Below are positions 17,576-26,203 of a stretch of DNA of 64,000 nt, piece after piece. The translations under genes were made by a program, and so were the position numbers. The notes beneath the pieces were generated by a model. The model did not search any database, was not told the origin of the DNA, and worked only from the letters and a program-made list of their open reading frames with translations. Numbering within the stretch: the first letter of the stretch is position 1; each line of letters begins with the position of its first letter. Source of the stretch: Nostoc sp. NOS(2021) (GTDB lineage Bacteria; Cyanobacteriota; Cyanobacteriia; Cyanobacteriales; Nostocaceae); NCBI RefSeq assembly GCF_017115025.1, contig NZ_JABXKM010000340.1, positions 21,934 through 85,933 of the forward strand, written 5' to 3'.

Positions 17576-18247
17576 CTAAATCGTGCTACTAATTTGCTGT
17601 CTTATCCACGCACGAAATGCTTTCATTGTTGCATTTCTGCCATTGGTTTTACTCAGCATAAAATATTCGGGAATTACTTGGTGAATTGGGAGATTTTGGA
17701 AAATAGAACTGGTATTTGATTCTACATATTTATCATCAAAAAACACGTTTATTTCCAACTTGCTTCCATTCCATCGCCACAGTTCTGGTACTCTTAAGGC
17801 TTGATAATTATTAAAACGAGTACGGCAGGTAATATCAATTTCAAGAGCCAAATCTGGAGGCGGGTCGGTTTCTAAATTGATTCTATTTTTACCCCTAATT
17901 ATAGCTTCATTTTGGATATAGAAACAATCATCGGGTTCTACCCCAGCGTCCATACTTTCCTGATCAAAAGTCGTAGAACCCAAACTCCAAAATTCCAGTT
18001 CGAGTTCTTCTAATAAAGCTTTTACCAAGTCCCCAATAATAACTTTAGCTACTTCATGCTCTGGTAATGGAGCCATTATTTCCAGCATCCCTTGACTGTA
18101 ACCTATCCTAGAACTGCGTAGGCGTAGCCCGTCGTAGACATCGCCCCCCAATTCTGCCAAAATACGTTTGTATGCCGACCAGGAAATATCTTTAATCAAC
18201 AACTGATGACCGGCTCTAACAATTAGTTGATTGAGTTCAAGTAACAT
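17576..18247 (-). CDS. Uma2 family endonuclease (DUF820) with in-frame repeat insertion
   Basis: 223 residues of the Uma2/DUF820 family (PD-(D/E)XK-like fold), expanded in cyanobacteria. Family motifs: GMLEIMAPLPEHE, a central GVEPDDCFYI (catalytic Asp region) and DPPPDLALEIDIT. Between LAELGG and SSRIGYSQGMLEIMAP the protein carries DVYDGLRLR, encoded by a dispersed 30-nt repeat (18116-18145) and out of place in the family pattern. The surrounding fold is otherwise complete, so activity may be retained. No partner gene is obvious. Confidence 0.88.
   Translation of the reverse strand: MLLELNQLIVRAGHQLLIKDISWSAYKRILAELGGDVYDGLRLRSSRIGYSQGMLEIMAPLPEHEVAKVIIGDLVKALLEELELEFWSLGSTTFDQESMDAGVEPDDCFYIQNEAIIRGKNRINLETDPPPDLALEIDITCRTRFNNYQALRVPELWRWNGSKLEINVFFDDKYVESNTSSIFQNLPIHQVIPEYFMLSKTNGRNATMKAFRAWIRQQISSTI
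18116..18145 (-). repeat. 30-nt repeat inserted in frame in the Uma2 gene
   Basis: On the minus strand this encodes [10 protein letters not shown]. The identical 30 bases occur at 62683-62712 in the second giant kinase, and a copy with three differences lies at 30952-30981 in the halogenase fusion gene, all in the same reading frame. Confidence 0.9.
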
Positions 18248-18410
18248 AGCAAATTTCCTTCTCTTTATTGAACCTATCCCACTAATAATATTTGTGCTAC
18301 AAAGCTTAAGCTTATTAAGAACTGAAAACTAAAAATCAAGATTTTCAAGTACATTTTACGAAAAAAAAGAAGTAGGAATTTTTAGAATAGTGGGATAGGT
18401 TTTTGCTACT

Positions 18411-20834
18411 TTATTTGATGTGAGCGACGGTAACACCACTGCCGCCATCTGCTTGTTCTGCTGGTTCGTAGTTGTTCACTCTGGAATGTTGTTGCAAAAA
18501 GGCGTGAACTCCTTGGCGCAGCTTACCAGTGCCGTAGCCGTGAATAATCCAGAGTGCGCTTGTAGCTTCCGAAATAGCTTTATCTAAAATGTATTCGGCA
18601 TCAGCCACCCGTTTACCACGCAAATCGATGGTATTTTGGGAAGTCCGAATTTCTGGGATGCTTTGCGGTGGTGGGGTTACTGCTGCTGGGGCTGGTTTGG
18701 CTTTGACGACTGGTTCGGCTTTTTGACCATCTAGAGATTCTACGTCTTCCAATTTCACAGTCATTTTCATTAGCCCAAAGCGAACGCTTAACTCCCCATC
18801 TTGATCAGGGGCGGTGATCACTTCTGCTGTCTGTCCCAATTTGGGAACACGGAGACGATCGCCTACTTTGGGCATAAAGCCAACTTTTGGTTTTGCTGGC
18901 GTTGCTGGCTGATATTGCTGGCCAATTTGATTCAAAGCATTGGTGGCTTGCTGGGCCTCTTGGGCTGTGGGCGTACCTTTCTGTAAACGGCGGATTACTT
19001 GGGCAATTTCACCTTTTGCCTGAGCGATCGCTTGCTTTACCGCTACTTCCTGTGAAGCCCGCAAACTGCTTTCCCTCTCCTCCAAACTTGCGGCTTTTGC
19101 GGATACTTCTTTGTATAAACGTTCTGCTTGCTGCAACAAACTTTGGGCTTCCGCAGCTTTGGTTTCCTGGCGGCGGCGTTGCGCTTCTAAGCCAGCAATC
19201 ACCTGGTTAACTTCATCTGTGGCCTCTCCCACTTGAGTTTTCGCCTCTTCTACCACTTCTGGTTTTAATCCCAAGCGCAGGGCAATAGTTAAGGCGTTAG
19301 AACGTCCGGGTATGCCCCACAGTAGACGGTAAGTAGGCGACAGAGTACTTTCATCAAATTCTACAGAGGCATTTTCAAACCGCTCGTCTTCGTATTTTAG
19401 GGCTTTCAGTTCACCGAAGTGAGTGGTGGCAATCGTTAGCTGGGCGTGGTTGGCGAGATATTGCAACAAGGCGATCGCTAAGGCACTACCTTCAACTGGA
19501 TCTGTTCCTGCGCCGACTTCATCGAGTAAAACTAGGGAATTGGGCATAGGGCATGGGGCATTGAACTTTCCCTCATCTCCCTCATCTCCCTTACTCCCTA
19601 ATGCCTCCAAAATCCGACTAATCCGGCGGATGTGTCCAGAGAATGTGGATAAACTTTGCTGCAAGGATTGTTCATCGCCAATATCTGCCAGCACTTTATC
19701 AAACCAAGGTATTTCCACTGGTTCGCGGGCGGGGACAAATAAACCCACTTTGGCCATCAATGCGGCTAACCCCAAAGTTTTTAAGGTTACAGTTTTACCG
19801 CCAGTATTTGGCCCGGTAATTGTCACTACCCGAATTTGCGGACTGATCAGTAAATCTACAGGAACTACTGGTTGCCCTTGTTCATGCTGTTGTTGCCACA
19901 CTAACAGAGGATGCCGTAAGTTCCGCAAGGTAATGATTTCCTTATCTTCACGCTGGATAAATCGCGGGGGATTCGCTCCTAGCCAGTAACTATATCGTGA
20001 TCTAGCGGTTGCCAAATCCAAAGTGGTAGCGATCGCTAACAACCTCTCCAAATCTGGTTTGACTGCGGCTACAAGTTCTGTCAAAACGCGGCGAACCGCT
20101 TCTTCTTCGGCTTGCTCTCTCCTGATGATCTGCCGCAGTTGGTTGCCTAGAGGTACTACTGAATTCGGTTCTACGTACAGCGTGGCACCACTGGTAGAGG
20201 TATCGTGGACAATACCGGGGATGGCATCTTTTTGGGGTGCTTTTACGGGGATGACAAAGCGATCGCTCCGTTGGGTAATTAGCTGTTCCTGAACTGCGCC
20301 AGATTTTGCCTGTAAGATATTTTGCAGTTTTTGAGTAATCTGAGTGCGTAATCGCCGCAAGTCTGTGCGAATTTCTCCCAGTTTTTGACTCGCGCGGTCA
20401 GTTACCTGGGCCCGTTCATCAATACACCGGTGAATTTCTTGTTCTAGTTCTGGATAAGTTCGCAAATCGGCAACCAACTCAGTCAGTATGGGCAAATCTT
20501 CCTGATTGTCAATCACACGGCGCAAATTTCTGACACCCGCGAGGGTGGTAGCGATCGCTAACAGTTCATCCCCTGTCAAAACTCCGCCGCGTTCTGCCCG
20601 TTCTAAGGAATCGCCAATATCTTGAATTCCCTCAAATGACAGCCCCGTGGTGAGGCGAGTTTCCAGTTGGTAGACTTCTTTAGTTTGCTCTAACAACTGT
20701 TCGCTTTCGGTCTGAGAATCAGGTATTTTCAGATGACGCGCAGCTGTCGCCCCCAGCTTAGTTGCCGCAAAGGTGGCAAGGTGCTGGCAGAGGCGATGCC
20801 ATTCTAGTAGTTCTAAGGTTTCAGATTGGATCAA
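18411..20834 (-). CDS. mutS2: MutS2 (MutS-like ATPase with Smr domain)
   Basis: 807 residues. MutS2 order is clear: an N-terminal clamp/core (about 1-290), Walker A GPNTGGKT at about 341, Walker B LVLLDEVGAGTDPVEGSALA, a coiled-coil region rich in Ala/Gln/Glu (about 510-600), a KOW-like KVGDRLRVPKLGQTAEV, and a C-terminal Smr nuclease domain from about 735 (IDLRGKRVADAEYIL, HGYGTGKLR). Known roles are suppression of recombination and ribosome-collision rescue. Just before Walker B is a family-atypical segment SKGDEGDEGKFNAPCPMP encoded by tandem-repeat DNA (19542-19597). No conserved motif is interrupted. Confidence 0.94.
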   Translation of the reverse strand: MIQSETLELLEWHRLCQHLATFAATKLGATAARHLKIPDSQTESEQLLEQTKEVYQLETRLTTGLSFEGIQDIGDSLERAERGGVLTGDELLAIATTLAGVRNLRRVIDNQEDLPILTELVADLRTYPELEQEIHRCIDERAQVTDRASQKLGEIRTDLRRLRTQITQKLQNILQAKSGAVQEQLITQRSDRFVIPVKAPQKDAIPGIVHDTSTSGATLYVEPNSVVPLGNQLRQIIRREQAEEEAVRRVLTELVAAVKPDLERLLAIATTLDLATARSRYSYWLGANPPRFIQREDKEIITLRNLRHPLLVWQQQHEQGQPVVPVDLLISPQIRVVTITGPNTGGKTVTLKTLGLAALMAKVGLFVPAREPVEIPWFDKVLADIGDEQSLQQSLSTFSGHIRRISRILEALGSKGDEGDEGKFNAPCPMPNSLVLLDEVGAGTDPVEGSALAIALLQYLANHAQLTIATTHFGELKALKYEDERFENASVEFDESTLSPTYRLLWGIPGRSNALTIALRLGLKPEVVEEAKTQVGEATDEVNQVIAGLEAQRRRQETKAAEAQSLLQQAERLYKEVSAKAASLEERESSLRASQEVAVKQAIAQAKGEIAQVIRRLQKGTPTAQEAQQATNALNQIGQQYQPATPAKPKVGFMPKVGDRLRVPKLGQTAEVITAPDQDGELSVRFGLMKMTVKLEDVESLDGQKAEPVVKAKPAPAAVTPPPQSIPEIRTSQNTIDLRGKRVADAEYILDKAISEATSALWIIHGYGTGKLRQGVHAFLQQHSRVNNYEPAEQADGGSGVTVAHIK
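19542..19597 (-). repeat. Tandem-repeat insertion within mutS2
   Basis: On the coding strand: GGGAGATGA repeated twice, followed by heptamer-like GCCCCATGCCCTATGCCC. This kind of DNA is normally intergenic in these genomes. It adds about 19 residues in frame between ISRILEAL and NSLVLLDEVG. Confidence 0.75.
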
Positions 20835-21161
20835 GGTTTCAACATCTAATCTGAAATTATCGTAACAATTCTAGCTCCTAGATGGATAAATCTTAAAGAA
20901 GAAAATTTTGCTTTAGTCAATAGTCGAGAGCTATTTTGCCCTTCATCTGCTTATACACTTATGTATTTTATGATACTTCAATATCAATTTAGTTTTTATC
21001 TCCAAAAAAAGTTAAACACTTTTGTTGACTCGATATAACCAGATCATGCGGCTGTATATCTGAAAAAAATAGAGGTTTTTAGTAATAACTGACACAACAA
21101 ACCATATTTACTGATAAATTATTCTAACACCAACTGCGATCGAAAACAACACAGAAATTAA
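20835..21161. other. Intergenic region, nothing recognised
   Basis: 327 AT-rich bases between the mutS2 start and the DUF2288 gene stop. No ORF, repeat or structured element stands out; the mutS2 promoter is expected here. Confidence 0.5.
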
Positions 21162-21458
21162 TTAAGCAGCAAATATTTCCTGCACCAAAACGTAAGGCTG
21201 GACGATGAGGGTATGAAATCGCTTACTGCGCTCAAGATTCCATTCTCCCACCTGTACTGTCGTGGGTTTGGTAATCAATAGCTCATCAATCCATTGTTGC
21301 ACTGATGGAATGTGATCACTGGCGATCGCTACTCCAACATCCAGCAAGTTTAACTCAGGTACCACCAAAATTACTGCATCTCGTTGTACATGAGGAATTA
21401 GCCACTCCCACTCTGCCTCATCCAAAATTTCTGTTAATTCCGCTCTTAAATCCGACAT
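21162..21458 (-). CDS. DUF2288 family protein
   Basis: 98 residues from the second of two adjacent Met codons. The DUF2288 pattern is strong: SDLRAELTEILDEAEWEWLIPHVQRDAVILVVPELNLLDVGVAIASD, then WIDELLITKP and LIVQPYVLVQEI. Short soluble alpha/beta protein with no known activity. It stands alone. Confidence 0.88.
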   Translation of the reverse strand: MSDLRAELTEILDEAEWEWLIPHVQRDAVILVVPELNLLDVGVAIASDHIPSVQQWIDELLITKPTTVQVGEWNLERSKRFHTLIVQPYVLVQEIFAA

Positions 21459-21594
21459 CATTTCCCAATTTGTCTTGGCTAATATCCTATTTTACAATAA
21501 TTACTACTTCTTAACTCCTAACTAAATTTCTGATTTCATTTGATCGTGTATAAAGAGAAGATTTCACAAATGATTATTGGCAGTTAATTCACGA

Positions 21595-21670
21595 TCGCCA
21601 GCAAAATAAGAATACAGCACAATCTCAAGAAGCCCAAGCATTAGGAAATTTAGGCAATGCTTATTATGGA
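21595..21670 (+). pseudogene. Fragment of a tetratricopeptide repeat gene
   Basis: The plus strand reads SQEAQALGNLGNAYYGL, a textbook TPR unit of the kind found in large Nostoc TPR proteins (EA-ALGNLGNAYY). No start codon or downstream repeat units remain: the frame runs into FFSLLLGV-type sequence derived from the neighbouring dispersed repeat. It is a relic of a deleted gene. Confidence 0.7.
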
Positions 21671-21679
21671 TTATTTTTC

Positions 21680-21900
21680 TCTCTCTTACTTGGTGTCCTT
21701 GGCGTCCTTGGCGGTTCGTAAAAAAAATTTAGGTATTCTTCTGGCGGCAAGGGAGTAATCAAGCGGACATGATATAACATATAGCAATCCTATTTGAGTT
21801 GTAAAAATTATCGAACCGCCAAGCCGCCTTCTCTGCGAGAGGCTTCGCCAACGCGCAGCGTCTCGTAGAGAAGAGCGCCAAGGAAGAAGGAAAGAAGTTT
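21680..21900. repeat. Dispersed inverted repeat region
   Basis: CTTGGCGTCCTTGGCGGTTCG (about 21700-21720) faces its complement CGAACCGCCAAG (about 21811-21822), followed by TTCTCTGCGAGAGGCTTCGCC and GAGCGCCAAGGAAG. The same GCGTCC...GCGGTTCGTT motif recurs at about 23660-23690 and 32800-32845. No gene. Confidence 0.55.
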
Positions 21901-21905
21901 ACGAA

Positions 21906-23390
21906 TCATTTAGGACTGCTATATGGCCAAGATTGGTTTTGAACTACTCGCGCATCCTCTTGGGCAAAGGCCAGGGCATCTCCAGGGCGAAGCAAGCAAA
22001 TTGATACAGGAGAAGCGATCGCTCCATCTTTGCGCGTTCCAGAGCGCACAGTCGCTACCTGACAAACATGCTCTGGGGTTGGATCAACTGCCATGATGTG
22101 TGCTTGTGATCCATCAAGACAAGGGCCAAGACCGCGCTGCCAAAACCAAGGCGCACCCCCATCGGAGTAGGGTACAATTCGTTTGGCATTCCAGATTTCC
22201 GCTACATCAATTAAATCATCGGCATCGCACATCATCTTTTGGCGGACTTGCCAGCTCTTCTCTGGCACAAAAGGAAGATAGCGAGCGACTGATGAAAAGA
22301 GATACTGAATCGGATACAGTCCGAAACCTCGATATCCACCAAATAAAGTATCAAGGGAACCATAACGCTCTAAGGCTGTGGCTGCAAGTTTTTTGACATC
22401 TCCTAGACAGTCACTCCCTGAATCTGCTGTGAGCGCAACACGGCGATCGCAGTACTCAATTAGGTAGGTGTTGCCCTGATTGCGAATCTCTGGGTGGAGG
22501 GCTTGGGCAACCGTTGGCTGTTCCCCGTAGAATGGCAGGGCAATAACTCGCATCCCACCAATTCGAGTTTCGTCAAACCAGCGTAGTGTGTGAATATTCT
22601 CGAACCCAAGCTGACGCAGCCGCAACGCCATATCAATTGCCAGTACAGATTCTCGCTTAACTTCGGGAACGAAGATTGGTGTGTTAGCAACAACTCGCAG
22701 CAAGGTTCCTAAATCAAAATGATCGGGGTGAGCATGGGTGATAAATACGGCATCGGGTTGTCCCATTTCCTCTAAGCTGAGGGGTTGGTAGTTTGGCGGA
22801 TAAACTTCAGACTTGGGCAACAGAAATGGATCGAAGAGAATACTAGAGTTGCCATCACTGAGCCGGAGGGTGGAGTGACCGACAAAAGTGGCATGGCCCA
22901 GTTGCGGCTTGACGGCTAGTTCGTTGACTTCAACCAGTGCGCCATAATCACTCAATGCGTTCCATAACTCGCAAGCAATGGTCGTAGTGGGAGCATTACT
23001 TCCTTGTTGCCATTCCCCTAGATACAAAGCTAGGTCGGATATAAGATTGGGAGATAATTCTTGGATGACGATAGTTTCGCCAATATTGCGTTCCAGCTCA
23101 AGCGCAACGGGTTTAACGGCTTTGCGATCGGGATATAGCCAATCTTCCCAGAGGACACTAGGACTCTGATACAAATCCGCCAGACCACCCGGAACCATTG
23201 TCGATGCCAGTAATTCCCGCGCATGAGCCACCACATCTGCAAGACCATATCGATTGCGGTGGGCTGTGATGCTGGCGCAGTAGCGACGGATTGTGGTGTC
23301 ACATTGTCCAGTCACAGCACTACCAAACTTGGTTTCGTCCTGATAAATGAGTTGGAATTTAATGCTGCTGCTTAATCTTTGACGTATCAT
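21906..23390 (-). CDS. MBL-fold metallohydrolase of the RiPP locus (A)
   Basis: 494 residues from the ATG at 23390; a TTG six bases upstream is possible. The N-terminal 165 residues are unrecognised. A metallo-beta-lactamase fold follows, with GHSTLRL, ILFDPFL, the metal motif THAHPDHFD (HxHxDH) and a later TADSGSD. The UlaG-like layout recalls the other MBL gene at 26200-27969, and both end with an RPGD-type motif (CLLRPGDALAF here). It heads the set of minus-strand genes with the LanB glutamylation gene. A role in peptide tailoring or hydrolysis is inferred only from position. Confidence 0.82.
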   Translation of the reverse strand: MIRQRLSSSIKFQLIYQDETKFGSAVTGQCDTTIRRYCASITAHRNRYGLADVVAHARELLASTMVPGGLADLYQSPSVLWEDWLYPDRKAVKPVALELERNIGETIVIQELSPNLISDLALYLGEWQQGSNAPTTTIACELWNALSDYGALVEVNELAVKPQLGHATFVGHSTLRLSDGNSSILFDPFLLPKSEVYPPNYQPLSLEEMGQPDAVFITHAHPDHFDLGTLLRVVANTPIFVPEVKRESVLAIDMALRLRQLGFENIHTLRWFDETRIGGMRVIALPFYGEQPTVAQALHPEIRNQGNTYLIEYCDRRVALTADSGSDCLGDVKKLAATALERYGSLDTLFGGYRGFGLYPIQYLFSSVARYLPFVPEKSWQVRQKMMCDADDLIDVAEIWNAKRIVPYSDGGAPWFWQRGLGPCLDGSQAHIMAVDPTPEHVCQVATVRSGTRKDGAIASPVSICLLRPGDALAFAQEDARVVQNQSWPYSSPK

Positions 23391-23453
23391 AAGCAAGTTA
23401 ATAGTTAAAAATCAAAAGTATACAATAAGACTTATGTAATAATTTTCTGAAAC

Positions 23454-23639
23454 GAATGGCACTAAGAAAAGCCGAAAGGCTTGTGTAACCTCCTTCCCAG
23501 TTTGAAGACTGGGAATGTATTCCAAGAGGGCTGCTGCCTCTGGTCAAGAAAGAGGAGGCGGAGCCTCCCAGAATGGGTTCCCAGCCTAGAGGCTGGGAAC
23601 GAGGCAATACAAGACTTTGGACTTATCTTAGTGCCATTC
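23454..23639. mobile_element. MITE-like repeat, copy 2 of 3
   Basis: Starts GAATGGCACTAAGAAAAG and ends CTTAGTGCCATTC, so it carries about 13-bp terminal inverted repeats. Internal palindromes include CCCAG...CTGGG pairs and GGAGGCGGAGCCTCC. The direct repeat TCTGAAAC flanks it (23446-23453 and 23643-23650). It lies between the MBL gene and the LanB gene. The short ORFs crossing it on both strands are not genes. Confidence 0.75.
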
Positions 23640-23884
23640 CTCTCTGAAACTCTTATTTCTTTGTGTCCTTTGCGTCCTTTGCGGTTCGTTTTTTCATTAT
23701 TTTTAGGACTTACGCACAGGTAACGGAAAATCGAACCACAGAGGCACAGAGAACACAGAGGAATAAGAGTTTGAGAGGTATTTTGCGTAAGCCATGATTT
23801 TGTGTAAGTCCTGTACAACTTAAAGTTACCCCTGGTCTAAAGCACGGATTTATGGCAGATGTGCGCCTGTTCCTCCTTTCTTTT
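23640..23884. other. Intergenic tail with inverted dispersed repeat
   Basis: CTCTTATTTCTTTGTGTCC...GCGGTTCG (about 23650-23688) faces CGAACCACAGAGGCACAGAG...AATAAGAGTTTGAGAGG (about 23733-23780). This is another palindromic repeat and not a gene. Confidence 0.5.
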
Positions 23885-26203
23885 TCAACCAGCTACCCTT
23901 GTAATCGATGTTTCATCTCTACGCGACGACCAACCATGTTCGGTGCGGGCAAAGGGTAAGGCAAGTTCTGCCATATAATGCTGCCCTTTGGAGTCTACTA
24001 GCCAAGGTTGATTGACTAACTCTTCTACAATTAACCATCGGGTATATTTTTGTAGGTCTTTTTTGAAAAAGGATTCAACGGCTAAAGGGCTGTCCCGATG
24101 TACAAGGAGTGAAGGCTTATCCTCTATTTGCAGATTGAGCAGCATCGGCCAGCCATACTCAGCAGCTAATTGCTGCCATCTGGCAAAGCGCTCTATTCCA
24201 GTCAATTTGGCAAGTTCTACTAAGACTTGCCCACTCAAAACTGTCCGCCGAGGACGTAAAATCGCTTCTTTTGGCAGCTGAATACGAGGAGTGAAACGAG
24301 GTGCAGTCAGTTCAATCGGCATCGGTACTGTGGCAGCGCGAAAGATCGCCATCGGGTTATCTTGAAAAGTAGTCCAAAGTAACTGCTCAGAAATGGGGTC
24401 ACGGGCATTAACCGCAGCCATAGAAAACCAAAACACTGCAACAGGGTTGGGCGAAGCCGATCGCAGTTTTAAAAAAGGCAGCTGTGTTTTGGGATCTAGA
24501 AAGATTTCTGCATCAACTAGGGATAGACTATCTTGACTCGCGCCCCACAACTCAATGGGAAGAATGTTGAAATTGGGACGAGCTAGCACATTTGGGTTTG
24601 GCTCAAAGGGACTTTGTAATTCTGCAACCTGAATTTGATGTTGGCTTGCTAAACAGTCAAGCTTCTGTTGAAACCAAGAATGTAGTAAATTATTTCCATT
24701 GAATAAGTCTTGAAATCGGGCAAAGATTGGCACCGGATCGTCACTAATCCCGTGAACTACTAGTTGGAAAGACTCAAATAGACCTGCGAACAAGCAACCG
24801 AAAGGGGCTGTGGACAGAGCCGACTTTGGCGAATTACTGCTGGTTTCGAGAACGACTACCTCTTTATTTTGCGACAGCGATCGCTCCCACGCCTCCAACC
24901 GGGTGATGACTTCAGGATGGCGATCAGCTGTTCTCATTTCGGAAGCCAGGGTGGATTTGAGATCGCCAAGTGCAATACCCGCCGCAAATTCCTGTTTCAG
25001 TCGCTCACGAAACGCCATCCGCATTGCCGAGGCTGGACTCGCACCCTGAATCCAGCAGCGCTCGTAATCTGCAAGTGTTTGCAGCAAAATGTTTTGCTGC
25101 GCCTCATTGATGCCAATCCGAAACGGTAGCCCCAAATCACAGTGCAGCACTAGATCGGATAGCTCAACGGGTGAAACACCAAGGGCTTGGGCGAGTTCTT
25201 GAATATAGGTCTTTGCTTGTTGTAGATAATCCGCAAGTGCATCCAGAGAGATGAAATCAAGCTTTGCTGCCAGAGTATCGCAAAGGGAATGCAGTTCTTG
25301 GATAGCACTGTTCCAAAGACCGCGATCCGGCTCAATCAGCTTGTCTGCCACAACTGCTAATGCTTCCCAACAATTTTCAAATCGCTGGGGCAGGTCGAGT
25401 CCGCCTAAAAGCACACCTCCATCAATGAAGAGATGTAGAATATCCTCTAGTCCGGCTGCATGGTTCCAGCGAGGTGAGGCTGCCACTGTTTTGGCTAGTT
25501 CGTCTAATGTCCCTAGATCCAATTTCGTCAGTTCTTCCAAGAGGATGTCTACAATTTCCTGAGACTCGATTTCACGCTGCTCAACTAACCCCTCTGGAGT
25601 GCGACCCCAAAAGCGCCAGGAACCATCTGCTTGTCGCCTCAAGGTAGGATTCAATCGCCAAGTTGCACCTTGACGATAAATTGAACGTTGAGCTAGCGAT
25701 CGCAATATTGTTTGAAAAGGACGGAGGTCAGGTGTAAATGAATACTGAGCCGCTGCCGACTCATGCTGCGCCGTCTTGGCAAACTCGACTAAACTCACAC
25801 CAGCCCATAAACCATAAGGTGTCGTTCGTCCCGCAGCCCGCGCTAGATAACGATATAGCGCCGTCTCCAGATGCCGAATTTTTTTAGTTCGTTTTCCCTG
25901 CCTTTCTAAAGCTCCACACTGCACCTCCGTGACGAGGGACGGATTAGATAACAGCAGAGCTTTCATAAACCATGAGTCGGCTGCGGTCATCTGCCAAAGC
26001 CGTTCGCGATCGTCTTCATGCACCTGCTGATAGGCTGTGGTATATTCTTTCCAGATATGAGCATCGTTTGTATGACTCGCTGCTAACGCTAGGCTTGCGA
26101 GTTCTTGATTGCCAAAACCTTGAATAGTCTCAATTGGCCAAGCAGCAGCCCGCAAGATCCCAACGGGGGCAAGCTCAAATTGTTTACTGGGATAATTCAT
26201 CAA
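23885..26203 (-). CDS. LanB-type dehydratase, glutamylation subunit
   Basis: 772 residues, the length of a stand-alone lantibiotic dehydratase N-terminal (glutamylation) protein. The hallmark LanB motif appears at about 117-138 (YRYLARAAGRTTPYGLWAGV), with GLPFRI-type and C-terminal PRFTPRIQLPKEAILRPRRT blocks. Known chemistry: Ser/Thr side chains of a leader-bound peptide are glutamylated from Glu-tRNA, then a second domain eliminates glutamate to give Dha/Dhb. The elimination domain is a separate gene at 38815-39657, about 12.6 kb away. The start overlaps the stop of the MBL gene upstream (ATGA type), so the two are translationally coupled. Confidence 0.9.
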   Translation of the reverse strand: MMNYPSKQFELAPVGILRAAAWPIETIQGFGNQELASLALAASHTNDAHIWKEYTTAYQQVHEDDRERLWQMTAADSWFMKALLLSNPSLVTEVQCGALERQGKRTKKIRHLETALYRYLARAAGRTTPYGLWAGVSLVEFAKTAQHESAAAQYSFTPDLRPFQTILRSLAQRSIYRQGATWRLNPTLRRQADGSWRFWGRTPEGLVEQREIESQEIVDILLEELTKLDLGTLDELAKTVAASPRWNHAAGLEDILHLFIDGGVLLGGLDLPQRFENCWEALAVVADKLIEPDRGLWNSAIQELHSLCDTLAAKLDFISLDALADYLQQAKTYIQELAQALGVSPVELSDLVLHCDLGLPFRIGINEAQQNILLQTLADYERCWIQGASPASAMRMAFRERLKQEFAAGIALGDLKSTLASEMRTADRHPEVITRLEAWERSLSQNKEVVVLETSSNSPKSALSTAPFGCLFAGLFESFQLVVHGISDDPVPIFARFQDLFNGNNLLHSWFQQKLDCLASQHQIQVAELQSPFEPNPNVLARPNFNILPIELWGASQDSLSLVDAEIFLDPKTQLPFLKLRSASPNPVAVFWFSMAAVNARDPISEQLLWTTFQDNPMAIFRAATVPMPIELTAPRFTPRIQLPKEAILRPRRTVLSGQVLVELAKLTGIERFARWQQLAAEYGWPMLLNLQIEDKPSLLVHRDSPLAVESFFKKDLQKYTRWLIVEELVNQPWLVDSKGQHYMAELALPFARTEHGWSSRRDETSITRVAG

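Noticed and set aside
23462..23818. Minus-strand 118-codon ORF between the MBL and LanB genes
   Set aside because: It is read through MITE copy 2 and the neighbouring inverted repeat; no family pattern.
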